Assembly (NCBI GenBank): GCA_017446685.1
Contig: JAFSQI010000106.1
Location: 68,351-132,350 of the forward strand
Source: Butyrivibrio sp.
GTDB lineage: Bacteria; Bacillota; Clostridia; Lachnospirales; Lachnospiraceae
Direction of reading: 5' to 3'
Length of the DNA: 64,000 nucleotides
Part shown: one piece after another, positions 55,238-64,000 of the stretch
Layout of the letters: the number at the start of each line of letters is the position of its first letter
Numbering within the stretch: position 1 is the stretch's first letter
Notes under the pieces: model-generated
Database searches by the model: none
What the model saw: the letters and a program-made list of their open reading frames with translations, nothing else
What the model was told of the DNA's origin: nothing
Translations under genes and position numbers: made by a program

Positions 55238-56851
55238 ATGCTGAAAGTGTTTTTGGCGGAGGATGAATTTGTTATTCGTGAAGGTATTAAAAACAACATA
55301 AACTGGTTTTCTAACGGCTACGAATTCTGTGGAGATGCAAGTGACGGGGAACTGGCATACTCTCAAATCTTAAAGCTGCAGCCGGACATTCTTATAACAG
55401 ACATCAAGATGCCTTTCATGGACGGATTAACATTAAGCCGCATGATAAAGGCAAAATTTCCATGGATACAAATAATATTATTGACAGGCTACGAGGACTT
55501 TGAATATGCAAAAGAAGCAATAAAAATTGGAGTAGCTTCATACCTGTCCAAACCAATCAGCGGAGAAAAGCTTCTGACTGAAATAAATACAGTTGCAGAA
55601 AAAATCATGGAAAAGAAGCGTGAGCAGGAAATATCTTTAAAGTATCAACTGGATATGAAAGAAAAAACTGAACAAGAAAAACAGTTATTTTTCAGTGAAC
55701 TGATCACAGGTTCTAGGCCTCTTTCTGAGATTCTTGATAAAGCATCAAAGCTTTCTTTAAATATTGACGGGCCAATATACAATCTGGTTCTTGTAAAGAT
55801 ATGGTCTTTGCAACATGAAGCAGATGAATACTCGCAGAGCGTAATAAATGTGGAAGATGAAATAAGAAAACTCCTTGAATACAAGGGGGTGCAGATATTC
55901 AGTCTGAATTTAGAAGGAATTGCACTTCTATTTATGGGTGACAATGAAGAGACTCTTAACGATGAAATCAGAAACACACTTAACGATATAAAAATCATCT
56001 TATCAGCTTACAGACATATCAGGTATTTTGGCGGAGTCGGTCAATGTGTAAAAAGAATAACCGATATTCCTGTTTCTTTTTCATGGGCAAGCAGAGCCTA
56101 TGCGCATATGTATTTAAATAGTGAAAATGATTTTTTATTTGGCAAGGAAGAATTTCTAATCTCCAAAAATGAAAATGTAATTTTATCAGAAGTTGATCCT
56201 GGACATATTGACAGAAAACTGATAAAAGAATTTCTTCGAAGAGGCGAAGAAGCGGAGTCAGAATACTTTCTTCGGGAATTTCTTGGCGGAATGGGCAAAA
56301 ATGCCATGAAATCCACTATGCTACGTCAATATATAGCAATGGATATTTATTTTTGTGTCTCAGAATATGTCTGCAAAGAACTAATGCTTCCAAAAGATGA
56401 ACAAAAAGGTATAAGCCCTGCTACAGATTTTTTGTCAGATGAAAATAAAGTATTTAATTATCTGGTAACTATTGTAAAAAAAGCTATAGCATTAAGGAAA
56501 GCAACTTCACTTAGTCATTACACAGAAGTTGTTAATGAGGTACTTGAATATATTGAAGCACATTTTTGCGACGAAAATCTTTCTCTTAATCAGCTCGCAG
56601 CCTATGTAAATGTATCTCCAAATTATTTAAGCACGGTTTTTAGTCAACAGACAGGGCAGAGTTTTATAAAATATCTTACCGATTACAGAATGGATAAGGC
56701 AAAAGAGCTACTTGCAACCACCTCAAAAAAGAGTAATGAAATAGCATTTCTTGTCGGTTATAAAGATCCTCATTACTTTTCATTTTTATTCAAAAAGACT
56801 CAGGGAATCACTACATCTTTGTACAGAAGCAAATGTGCTTCGGAGGCTTAA
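55238..56851 (+). CDS. AraC-type response regulator (YesN-like)
   Basis: 537 residues. An N-terminal receiver domain (about 1-125) has acidic residues FLAEDE, the phosphorylation site Asp55 in ILITDIKMPFMDG, and the Lys of YLSKPIS. A long middle region (about 130-420) is the usual variable linker of the YesN group. The C-terminal AraC/XylS DNA-binding pair of helix-turn-helices (about 430-535) includes LSLNQLAAYVNVSPNYLSTVFSQQ and SNEIAFLVGYKDPHYFSFLFKK. With the adjacent kinase it most likely controls the downstream sugar transporter and possibly the cellulase. Confidence 0.93.
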   Translation: MLKVFLAEDEFVIREGIKNNINWFSNGYEFCGDASDGELAYSQILKLQPDILITDIKMPFMDGLTLSRMIKAKFPWIQIILLTGYEDFEYAKEAIKIGVASYLSKPISGEKLLTEINTVAEKIMEKKREQEISLKYQLDMKEKTEQEKQLFFSELITGSRPLSEILDKASKLSLNIDGPIYNLVLVKIWSLQHEADEYSQSVINVEDEIRKLLEYKGVQIFSLNLEGIALLFMGDNEETLNDEIRNTLNDIKIILSAYRHIRYFGGVGQCVKRITDIPVSFSWASRAYAHMYLNSENDFLFGKEEFLISKNENVILSEVDPGHIDRKLIKEFLRRGEEAESEYFLREFLGGMGKNAMKSTMLRQYIAMDIYFCVSEYVCKELMLPKDEQKGISPATDFLSDENKVFNYLVTIVKKAIALRKATSLSHYTEVVNEVLEYIEAHFCDENLSLNQLAAYVNVSPNYLSTVFSQQTGQSFIKYLTDYRMDKAKELLATTSKKSNEIAFLVGYKDPHYFSFLFKKTQGITTSLYRSKCASEA

Positions 56852-56853
56852 AT

Positions 56854-58188
56854 ATGAGTCTTATTGAGCGAAAAAAAAATCAAACTAATAAATCTCGTCT
56901 GGCTAATCAGATACGTTTATCATACTTGATACTTCTTTTACCTAATATTATTTTTATGGCATATGCCTTTTATAACTTATGGCTCATTAACGAACGTTAT
57001 AATGATATGCTCAATTCCGTGATAATTGCAAGCGAGTTCAGTCTGGATTTTAAAGAGGATTTTGATTACGAGACTTATCTTTTGATTGTAGGTAATGTAA
57101 CGCCAGAGGATTCCAGGATTCCTGTTCTTTTATCTGATGCTGAAAAAATAATTGAGGGACTTGAAGAATACACAGATTCTAAAGAAAATTTGAAAAGACT
57201 TGAATATGTCACAAAGTATCTTAGTAATCTTGAAAATTATATAGAAATCATAACAAATAATCTTCAGTACGGAAACAAATACGAAAAGAACATTCAGATT
57301 TGGGAAAATGATGTTCAGATCGTAACATCACTTGTTCAGGAAACCGTTAATGAATATATTTACTATGAAAACAAGCAGCTGCAGACCACTCAGGCTGACA
57401 ACAGACTTTTATTTCTAAATACAGCAAAGATTTCTTTTGCCATATTTATAATTATTCTTATAGCAATCATAGCAGTTTCTATTGCCGGACCAATCTGGAT
57501 TACAAGACCTATAGAGGAACAGGTGAAAAAAGAGCAAAAACAGTTGCGAAAAGCGGAATTTGAACTTTTGCAGGCACAGATTAATCCTCATTTTCTTTAC
57601 AATACGCTTGATGCAATTGTTTGGTCTGCCGAAGCCGGAAATCAAAAACAGGTTGTAAATATGGTCGGAAGTCTTTCTGATTTTTTCAGAAGTTCTCTTA
57701 ATAAGGGGAAAGAGATTGTAAGCATAAAGGAAGAACTTGTTCATGTTAAAAGCTATCTTGAAATTCAGCAAATACGATATCAGGATATCTTATGTTATGA
57801 AATAAATGTTCCTGAAAGTTTAAATAAATATCAGATTCCCAAAATCACTATACAACCTATTGCAGAAAATGCCCTATATCATGGAATTAAAAACAAGCGC
57901 GGCGGTGGAAAAATCACTATAGAAGGCTATGAAAACGAAGATACAGTTATTATAGAAGTAAAAGATAATGGAATCGGAATAGACGAAAAACGCCTTTTTG
58001 AAATTAAAGAAAGCCTGGAAAGCAGCGATAACAATTCTAATACTATCTATGGAATCTACAATGTAAATGAACGAATAAGGCTCAACTACGGTGAACAGTA
58101 TGGTTTAAAAATATGTAGTATTTACGGTGAAGGAACAACTGTAAAAATATTAATCCCAAAAATCTTAACCGAAATCGTAGAAAAATAA
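56854..58188 (+). CDS. Sensor histidine kinase (YesM-like)
   Basis: 444 residues from the ATG at 56854, seven bases after GGAGG; an ATG at 56833 is in frame but lies within the regulator gene. Two membrane segments (about 25-50 and 190-215) bracket an extracytoplasmic helical sensor. The cytoplasmic part holds the His_kinase domain, with His246 in QAQINPHFLYNTLDAIVW, and an HATPase_c domain (IQPIAENALYHGIKNKRGGG, VKDNGIGID, IYGIYNVNERIRLNYG). This is the LytS/YesM arrangement that pairs with AraC-type regulators and senses carbohydrates, commonly through a partner binding protein. It overlaps no gene but follows the regulator by two bases. Confidence 0.92.
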   Translation: MSLIERKKNQTNKSRLANQIRLSYLILLLPNIIFMAYAFYNLWLINERYNDMLNSVIIASEFSLDFKEDFDYETYLLIVGNVTPEDSRIPVLLSDAEKIIEGLEEYTDSKENLKRLEYVTKYLSNLENYIEIITNNLQYGNKYEKNIQIWENDVQIVTSLVQETVNEYIYYENKQLQTTQADNRLLFLNTAKISFAIFIIILIAIIAVSIAGPIWITRPIEEQVKKEQKQLRKAEFELLQAQINPHFLYNTLDAIVWSAEAGNQKQVVNMVGSLSDFFRSSLNKGKEIVSIKEELVHVKSYLEIQQIRYQDILCYEINVPESLNKYQIPKITIQPIAENALYHGIKNKRGGGKITIEGYENEDTVIIEVKDNGIGIDEKRLFEIKESLESSDNNSNTIYGIYNVNERIRLNYGEQYGLKICSIYGEGTTVKILIPKILTEIVEK

Positions 58189-58322
58189 ACCACAATGAAA
58201 AAATCATAAAAAAATTAACAAATATTCATTATTTAATCAATGGCTCTTTTTCTCCATATCTATAGAATAAAAGCATGTAAGAAATAGCTCTTACAAACAA
58301 TTTCATTTTCAGGAGGGTTGAT

Positions 58323-59315
58323 ATGAAGAAAAAGGTATTGGCAACGATTATTGCATCTGTTATGGCACTTGGGCTTATGGCTTGCGGCAGCAGCGCACAG
58401 GCTGCAAAAAATACAACTGATTCAGGTTCAGACGGACTTATCAAAGTTGGTATTATAAATAATGATCCTAATGAATCCGGCTACAGAACAGCAAATGACG
58501 CTGACTTAAAGGCAAAGTTCACAGAAGCAAACGGATATGATGCTTCTTTTGCATATAGCCTTAAAAATGATGAACAGATTCAGTACGCTCAGAATTTCAT
58601 TCAGGATGACGTAGACTATCTTCTTTTATCAGCAGCTGATACAGCAGGATGGGATTCTGTTCTTCAGGATGCAAAGACAGCAGGAGTAAAGGTAATTCTT
58701 TTTGACAGAACTATCGATGCAGATTCAAGTCTTTATGAAGCTTCTATTGTATCAGATATGGCAAAAGAAGGTCAGACAGCAGTTGACTGGCTCGCAGGAC
58801 AGGGCCTTTCCGAGTACAACGTAATCCACATTCAGGGTGTTATGGGCTCTGCTGCACAGCAGGGAAGAAGCGGAGCACTTGATACAAAAGTAGCTGCTGA
58901 GAGCAACTGGAATATTGTTAAACAGCAGACTGCTGAGTGGAACGCAGAAAAAGCACAGCAGATTGTTCAGTCTGTAATTGATGCCGGAACATCATTTAAT
59001 GTAATTTATGCAGAAAACGACGATATGGCAAAAGGCGCTGTAGCAGCACTTGACGCAGCAGGAATTTCACATGGTGTAGGAAAAGACGTAATAGTTATGG
59101 GCTTTGACTGCAATAAGTGGGCTCTTGAAGAATTACTTGCACAGAACTGGAACTATGACGGACAATGCAATCCTTTCCAGGCAAGCTACATAGATGATAT
59201 CATCAAGACTCTTGAGAGCGGCGGAACACTTTCACAGAAAACAATAATTATGGATGAGAAGGGCTTTGACGCAACAACAATTACTCAGGAAGATGTTGAC
59301 AATTACGGTATCTGA
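58323..59315 (+). CDS. Sugar ABC transporter substrate-binding lipoprotein (YtfQ-like)
   Basis: 330 residues with a lipoprotein signal (LMAC at about 18-21). The mature part is a periplasmic-binding-protein fold of the ribose/galactofuranose group: IKVGIINNDPNESGYRTAND, DVDYLLLSAADTAGWDSVLQDAKTAGVKVILFDR and IHIQGVMGSAAQQGRSGAL. It is more diverged from YtfQ than the protein at 63056. AGGAGGG precedes the ATG. A terminator-like hairpin after the gene (59331-59357) would let this protein be made in excess over the membrane parts, as is usual for binding proteins. The exact sugar is not determined by the sequence. Confidence 0.87.
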   Translation: MKKKVLATIIASVMALGLMACGSSAQAAKNTTDSGSDGLIKVGIINNDPNESGYRTANDADLKAKFTEANGYDASFAYSLKNDEQIQYAQNFIQDDVDYLLLSAADTAGWDSVLQDAKTAGVKVILFDRTIDADSSLYEASIVSDMAKEGQTAVDWLAGQGLSEYNVIHIQGVMGSAAQQGRSGALDTKVAAESNWNIVKQQTAEWNAEKAQQIVQSVIDAGTSFNVIYAENDDMAKGAVAALDAAGISHGVGKDVIVMGFDCNKWALEELLAQNWNYDGQCNPFQASYIDDIIKTLESGGTLSQKTIIMDEKGFDATTITQEDVDNYGI

Positions 59316-59330
59316 TAATGAGACACTAAA

Positions 59331-59357
59331 GGCGCAGGTTCTGCCTGCGTCTTTTTT
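59331..59357 (+). terminator. Intrinsic terminator or attenuator between binding protein and ATPase
   Basis: CGCAGG (59333-59338) pairs with CCTGCG (59344-59349) around TTCTG, followed by TCTTTTTT. It lies in the 59-base gap inside the transporter operon, so partial read-through is expected. Confidence 0.75.
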
Positions 59358-59374
59358 AAAGAAGAGGTGAAACA

Positions 59375-60922
59375 GTGAAAGATAATGTAGTGCTTCAGAT
59401 GAAAGGCATAAGCAAATCTTTTCCCGGCGTCCGCGCATTACAAAAAGTGGATTTTTCACTTAACAAAGGTGAAATTCATGCTCTAATGGGGGAAAACGGC
59501 GCCGGAAAATCAACGCTTATAAAAGTTCTTACGGGTGTATATTCCAAGGATGAAGGCACAATTGAAATTGCAGGGAAAGGAGAAGTTTCAATACATTCTC
59601 CTCAGGATGCTCAAAATCTTGGAATCAGCACAGTATATCAGGAAATAACTCTTTGCCCGAATCTTACAGTGGCAGAAAATATGTTTATCGGCAGAACACA
59701 AGGTGCTTTTACCAATTGGAAAATAATGAATATAGAAGCTGATAAACTGCTAAAAAAGCTCGATATTCCTGCCAGTGCAACCATGCAATTGTCAAGCTGT
59801 TCAATAGCTGTACAACAAATGGTAGCTATTGCCAGAGCGATAGATATGGACTGTAAGGTTCTTATTTTGGACGAACCCACATCCTCACTCGATGATCAGG
59901 AAGTTCAAAAGCTATTTGGACTTATGAGAGATTTAAAGCAGATGGGTGTTGGAATTATATTTGTTACTCATTTTCTGGATCAGGTATATGAAGTCTGTGA
60001 TAAAATCACAGTTCTAAGAGACGGAAAACTTGTCGGTGAATACGAAATAAAGGATCTTCCAAGAGTACAACTGGTTGCAAAAATGCTTGGAAAAGAAATG
60101 GATGATCTTTCGGATATAAAGGGAGAACATAAAGCTTACGAAGGAAAAAATGCCGGAGAAATAGTATTTGAAGCTAAAGACCTTCAAAGTAATGCCGGAA
60201 TAAAGCCATTTGATTTCTTCATTAAAAAAGGTGAAATAAACGGTTTCACAGGACTTTTAGGTTCCGGAAGAAGTGAATGTGTAAGAGCAATCTTTGGTGC
60301 GGATACGATACTAGGCGGCACAGTAAAGATGCACGGTAAAAAGGTAAATATAAAACGCCCACTTGATGCCATGAAAAATGGTATTGCATATCTTCCTGAG
60401 GACAGAAAGCTTGACGGAATAGTCGGCGATCTGTCCGTAAGGGAGAATATAATATTGGCTTTGCAGGTTTTAAACGGATTTTTCAAGCCCTTTAGCAGAG
60501 CTAAAGCAGATGAATTTGCTCAGGAATACATAAAAAAATTAAATATCAAAACAGCTTCAGCAGATACACCGGTCAAGTCACTTTCAGGTGGTAATCAGCA
60601 AAAGGTTATTTTGGCGAGGTGGCTTTTGATGCATCCGGATTATCTTATTTTAGATGAACCCACAAGAGGTATTGATGTAGGAACTAAAGTAGATATCCAA
60701 AAACTTGTTTTACAGCTTGCTGAAGAAGGAATGAGCGTTACATTTATTTCTTCGGAAACTGACGAAATGCTAAGAACCTGCTCAAGACTTGTGGTTATGC
60801 GCGACAGAAAAGTTGTAGGCGAGCTTTTGGGGAATGATCTGACACAGAATAAGATAATGAGCACAATTGCAGGAGATGGCGATTCAGAAATTAAACAAGA
60901 AGCTGATCTAAAAGCTATTTAA
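59375..60922 (+). CDS. ytfR: Sugar ABC transporter ATP-binding protein (YtfR-like, two ABC domains)
   Basis: 515 residues, GTG start after an AGAGG site. Two fused ABC domains: the first has Walker A GENGAGKSTL and Walker B LILDEPTSSLD, with a diverged signature (LSSCSIAVQQMVAIARA); the second has a degenerate P-loop (GLLGSGRSEC) but a full signature (LSGGNQQKVILARW) and LILDEPTRGIDVG. This asymmetry is usual for the RbsA/MglA/YtfR class. The gene order binding protein, ATPase, two permeases matches the E. coli ytfQRT-yjfF galactofuranose system. The symbol rests on this order; the substrate here is inferred. Confidence 0.85.
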   Translation: MKDNVVLQMKGISKSFPGVRALQKVDFSLNKGEIHALMGENGAGKSTLIKVLTGVYSKDEGTIEIAGKGEVSIHSPQDAQNLGISTVYQEITLCPNLTVAENMFIGRTQGAFTNWKIMNIEADKLLKKLDIPASATMQLSSCSIAVQQMVAIARAIDMDCKVLILDEPTSSLDDQEVQKLFGLMRDLKQMGVGIIFVTHFLDQVYEVCDKITVLRDGKLVGEYEIKDLPRVQLVAKMLGKEMDDLSDIKGEHKAYEGKNAGEIVFEAKDLQSNAGIKPFDFFIKKGEINGFTGLLGSGRSECVRAIFGADTILGGTVKMHGKKVNIKRPLDAMKNGIAYLPEDRKLDGIVGDLSVRENIILALQVLNGFFKPFSRAKADEFAQEYIKKLNIKTASADTPVKSLSGGNQQKVILARWLLMHPDYLILDEPTRGIDVGTKVDIQKLVLQLAEEGMSVTFISSETDEMLRTCSRLVVMRDRKVVGELLGNDLTQNKIMSTIAGDGDSEIKQEADLKAI

Positions 60923-60937
60923 TGGGAGAAATAAGGT

Positions 60938-62005
60938 ATGAATGATAATAAATTTAAAAAATTAATGTCAAATCAGCTGTTTATTCCTGTGATTGCGCTT
61001 GTAGTTCTTGCTCTGATAAATCTTATCAATGATCCTTCATTTTTTAAGGTTACTCTTGGTACAAACAATGCCGGAAATCCGGTACTGTCCGGATATTTAA
61101 TAACTATCCTGGATTACGGCTCAGAGCTTGGTATTCTTGCAATTGGAATGACACTTGTAACAGCGGCTTCAGGAGGACAGGATATTTCAGTTGGTGCCAC
61201 AATAGCTATAGCTGGCTCTGCAATGCTCAGGGTTTTATGTGGAGGCAATTCAAGACCCGAAACTATTCAGGCTCCTATTATTGTTGCCTTTCTGGTTGCA
61301 TGTCTTGTTGGAATGTTGTGCGGAGCTTTTAATGGTCTTCTTGTATCTATTTTTAAGATACAGCCCATGATTGCAACACTTATCCTTTTTACTGCAGGAC
61401 GTTCTATTGCAGCATGGATAAATAATAACGAACTTCCGATAGTACCTGACCCAAAATTTTCATATTTTGGCGGTTTCATTCCGGGTATTCCTATTCCAAC
61501 AACAGTATTTATCGTTGCCATTTGCATAGTTATAATAGCGCTTGTTCTGAAATTTACAAACCTTGGACTTTATACTCAGGCAGTTGGAATAAACGAAAAT
61601 TCATCAAGATTAAACGGAATCAATCCAACATTTATTAAATTTCTTTCTTTTGTAATTCTGGGACTTTGTGTAGCAGTTGCTGCACTTATAAAGGTCAGCC
61701 GCCTTTCAACTATCAACTACTCAGTTATTGCAAAAGACATAGAGATGGATGCAATTTTAGCTGTTGCCCTTGGAGGTAATGCGCTTTCAGGTGGAAAATT
61801 TAATATTTGGGCAAGTATATTGGGAGCATATGTAATACAGTTTTTAACAACTACTCTTTATAAATTTAATGTACAATCAGATGCACTTGCTGCATATAAA
61901 GCTGTAGTTGTAATCGTTCTTGTAATATTCTCAGCACCAAAGGTAAGAGAATATATGAAAGATGCAAGAAAAAAGATTATTAAAGTACAAAAGGAGGCTG
62001 CATAA
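60938..62005 (+). CDS. ytfT: Sugar ABC transporter permease (YtfT-like)
   Basis: 355 residues with about nine hydrophobic segments. Family signatures are GMTLVTAASGGQDISVGATIAIAGSAM near 65-95 and AVALGGNALSGGKFNIWASILGAYVIQFLTTTLY near the end, as in the BPD_transp_2 (RbsC-type) permeases. It follows the ATPase by 15 bases and abuts the next permease gene directly, so the two should form the membrane pore as a heterodimer. Confidence 0.85.
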   Translation: MNDNKFKKLMSNQLFIPVIALVVLALINLINDPSFFKVTLGTNNAGNPVLSGYLITILDYGSELGILAIGMTLVTAASGGQDISVGATIAIAGSAMLRVLCGGNSRPETIQAPIIVAFLVACLVGMLCGAFNGLLVSIFKIQPMIATLILFTAGRSIAAWINNNELPIVPDPKFSYFGGFIPGIPIPTTVFIVAICIVIIALVLKFTNLGLYTQAVGINENSSRLNGINPTFIKFLSFVILGLCVAVAALIKVSRLSTINYSVIAKDIEMDAILAVALGGNALSGGKFNIWASILGAYVIQFLTTTLYKFNVQSDALAAYKAVVVIVLVIFSAPKVREYMKDARKKIIKVQKEAA

Positions 62006-63043
62006 ATGGAAAAGAGTAAAAAGAACATCTTTAAAAAGATGAATGACAGTAACCTTCTTTTAACAATCACAGTTATAATATTTTTCCTTATGTACATCGG
62101 CGCTATAGTTTTCCAGGGCGGTGGATTTTCCAAGCCGCAAATGTTTTTTAACATATTAAATGCAAATGCAGCTTTGATCATCACAGCCTGCGGAATGAGC
62201 ATAGTAATGATATCAGGAGGAATCGATATTTCAGTCGGCGGTGTGGTTGCGCTTGTTTCTATGTGCTGCGCTGTTTACCTTGATTATCACGACGGAAGTA
62301 TTTTCGGCTCTATAATGATAGCATTGGGAATTGGCCTTCTCTACGGCCTGGTACAGGGGTTTCTTGTTGCGTATCTTGATATTCAGCCATTTATCGTTTC
62401 TCTTGCCGGTATGTTTTTTGCAAGAGGAATGACTACTATTGTAAATACAGCACCCTTTAATGTAGCTGATGAAGAATTTACTGCACTTAAACTTACCAGA
62501 ATAAATGTACCATTCATGGGCTCAGTAAACAAAAAAGGTATTTACGTTCCTGCCTATGTAGAAATTGGTGTAATAGTAGCCCTTATCATTATGGTATTAT
62601 TATTTGTGGTACTTAAATGGACAAAGCTTGGAAGAAGTTTTTATGCTGTTGGTGGTAATGCACAAAGTGCTCTGATGATGGGAATAAATGTCAGAAGAAC
62701 AAAGTTTTTATCACATCTTTTATGCAGTATTCTTGCAGGTATCGGAGGATATGTCTATTTTCTTCATGTAGGTTCCGGCGCTGCAAGTCACGCAATGGGA
62801 ATGGAGATGAATGCAATTGCTTCTTCAATAATAGGTGGAACAATGCTCACCGGTGGAGTAGGTAATATTATAGGCACACTGTTTGGAGTTCTTTCACTTA
62901 GCACAATCCAAAATATAGTAGCTTCAGCAGGACTTGATGATGCCTGGTGGACCGGAATAACAATTGCTGCAATGCTGTGCATTTTCCTACTTATTCAGAG
63001 CGTAGTTATGTCCAACAAAAAGAAATTAGTATTTAACAGATAA
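62006..63043 (+). CDS. yjfF: Sugar ABC transporter permease (YjfF-like)
   Basis: 345 residues, again a BPD_transp_2 permease: ITACGMSIVMISGGIDISVGGVVALVSM near 55-80, and IASSIIGGTMLTGGVGNIIGTLFGVLSLSTIQNIV near the end. It starts directly after the stop of the previous permease, so the two are co-translated. The long GMSIVMISGGIDIS motif is the usual cytoplasm-facing element of this class. Confidence 0.85.
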   Translation: MEKSKKNIFKKMNDSNLLLTITVIIFFLMYIGAIVFQGGGFSKPQMFFNILNANAALIITACGMSIVMISGGIDISVGGVVALVSMCCAVYLDYHDGSIFGSIMIALGIGLLYGLVQGFLVAYLDIQPFIVSLAGMFFARGMTTIVNTAPFNVADEEFTALKLTRINVPFMGSVNKKGIYVPAYVEIGVIVALIIMVLLFVVLKWTKLGRSFYAVGGNAQSALMMGINVRRTKFLSHLLCSILAGIGGYVYFLHVGSGAASHAMGMEMNAIASSIIGGTMLTGGVGNIIGTLFGVLSLSTIQNIVASAGLDDAWWTGITIAAMLCIFLLIQSVVMSNKKKLVFNR

Positions 63044-63055
63044 GGCATTTGATTT

Positions 63056-64000
63056 ATGAAAAGATATTTTTTTCTTAAATGGTTCACAATACTAATATTG
63101 CCGCTTCTTGCCGTGATAATAAGTATTGCCGGATGTAGTAGCGTAAATAGGAAAACTGAAACTGAAATTACAGAGGATAGTTCAATGGCCGACAGTTACA
63201 TAACTGTCGGCTTCTCTCAGTTGGGAGCTGAATCAGACTGGAGAAGTGCCAATACGGATTCAATGCTGGAAACCTTCACTGAAGAAAAAGGTTATAACCT
63301 TCTTTACAAAAACGGGCAACAAAAACAGGCAAATCAGATAACAGCAATAAGAATGTTCATACAGCAGGGAGTAGATTACATTGTTCTTGCACCTGCAACA
63401 GAAGATGGCTGGGATCTGGTTTTGGAAGAGGCAAAAAACGCAGATATTCCTGTAATATTAGTTGACAGAAGAGTAAATACATCAGATAAAACTCTATATT
63501 CCTGCTGGGTAGGTTCAGATTTTGAACTTGAAAGTAAAAAAATCACTTCATGGATAAAAGCATATACAGAAAATCAAAATATCGCCCCTTATGATCTTCA
63601 TATAGTAAATATTCAAGGGAGTCTGGGTTCTACAGCGCAGCTTGGTCGAACAAGAGGACTTGCCAATGCTGCAAGAGAAAACGGTTGGGATCTTATGGCA
63701 GAGGTTTCAGGTGATTTTACTGAAACAAAAGGTCAGGAAGTAATGTCAGCTCTTTTAAAACGCTTTGATAATATCAATCTGGTATACTGCGAAAATGATA
63801 ACGAAGCAATAGGAGCAATTACAGCTATTGAAAATTCCGGAAAGAAGGTAGGATCAGATATTCAAAATGGTGAAATAATGGTTGTTTCATTTGACGGTGT
63901 AAATGAAAAAGCTCTCGAATATGCAAGGGAAGGGAAAATATCATGCATAGCAGAATGCAATCCCTTACATGGTCCGAGAGTAGAAACACTGATTAAAATG
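63056..64000 (+). CDS. ytfQ: Second YtfQ-like binding lipoprotein (cut by window end)
   Basis: At least 315 residues; the 3' end lies outside the window. The ATG at 63056 follows AAGG by eight bases, 12 bases after the permease stop. A lipoprotein signal (SIAGC) is followed by ITVGFSQLGAESDWRSANTD, QQKQANQITAIRMFIQQGVD and YIVLAPATEDGWDLVLEEAK, which is close to the E. coli galactofuranose-binding YtfQ pattern. Two binding proteins in one operon may give two substrate ranges, or this one may present ligand to the YesM-like kinase. Confidence 0.82.
   Translation, partial: MKRYFFLKWFTILILPLLAVIISIAGCSSVNRKTETEITEDSSMADSYITVGFSQLGAESDWRSANTDSMLETFTEEKGYNLLYKNGQQKQANQITAIRMFIQQGVDYIVLAPATEDGWDLVLEEAKNADIPVILVDRRVNTSDKTLYSCWVGSDFELESKKITSWIKAYTENQNIAPYDLHIVNIQGSLGSTAQLGRTRGLANAARENGWDLMAEVSGDFTETKGQEVMSALLKRFDNINLVYCENDNEAIGAITAIENSGKKVGSDIQNGEIMVVSFDGVNEKALEYAREGKISCIAECNPLHGPRVETLIKM

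Noticed and set aside
1-64000. tRNA, rRNA, insertion sequences and integrase or attachment sites.
   Set aside because: None was recognised on either strand; mobility of the cluster is therefore not supported by the sequence.

Overview
The window is about 63 kb of AT-rich DNA (by eye roughly 36-38 % G+C) in which every gene I can support lies on the + strand. Shine-Dalgarno sites of the AGGAGG/GGGGG type, lipoprotein and Gram-positive signal peptides, a YesN/YesM-type two-component pair, a secreted GH9 cellulase with CBM3 and CBM2 modules, and surface proteins with CxxC repeats all point to an anaerobic, fibre-degrading member of the Lachnospiraceae (Butyrivibrio-like). The genus is inference; no rRNA or tRNA gene is present to test it. 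No gene-free stretch exceeds 300 bases; the longest is 52286-52584 (299 b).

Positions 1-38360 hold a contractile injection system (CIS, phage-tail-like). Two AAA+ ATPases with a degenerate first AAA domain bracket it (57-2084 and 35880-38360). After the first ATPase comes an envelope block (2282-13784): a CIS-associated protein with a C-terminal Ig-like domain, a single-pass protein, a multi-pass protein with a degenerate cyclase-like domain, a MORN-repeat membrane protein, a secreted TolC-like coiled-coil protein and a secreted 1002-residue protein with a Gly/Ser/Thr linker. The structural block follows (13800-33074): Pvc16/DUF4255 terminator, an unknown protein, PAAR-like tip, sheath, inner tube, hub-assembly chaperone with a likely programmed -1 frameshift into a DUF6760-like reading frame, a second tube protein with a repeat tail, an 852-residue coiled-coil protein, two CIS_tube adaptors, hub (gpD), spike (gpV), gp25, two baseplate-J wedge proteins and tail protein I. 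I recognise no tail-fibre gene.

Positions 33108-35862 insert a module not expected in such a cluster: a STAS anti-anti-sigma-like protein, an FtsE-like ABC ATPase with no FtsX, a membrane HATPase_c protein with no phospho-acceptor histidine, an anchored SH3b protein and a small hydrophilic protein. A membrane PP2C (RsbU/SpoIIE-type) phosphatase at 50726-52285 could complete a partner-switching circuit with the STAS and HATPase proteins.

Positions 38517-50653 hold a 2278-residue surface protein, a GNAT acetyltransferase and a 1455-residue protein ending in two papain/C39-like domains, of which only the second keeps its Cys and His. The last is the best candidate for a cargo or effector. A good terminator after the PP2C gene (52306-52334) closes this region.

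Positions 52585-64000 are ordinary fibre-degradation functions: the GH9 endoglucanase, an AraC-type response regulator with its histidine kinase, and a galactofuranose-type (YtfQ-YtfR-YtfT-YjfF) sugar ABC transporter with a second substrate-binding lipoprotein cut off by the window end.
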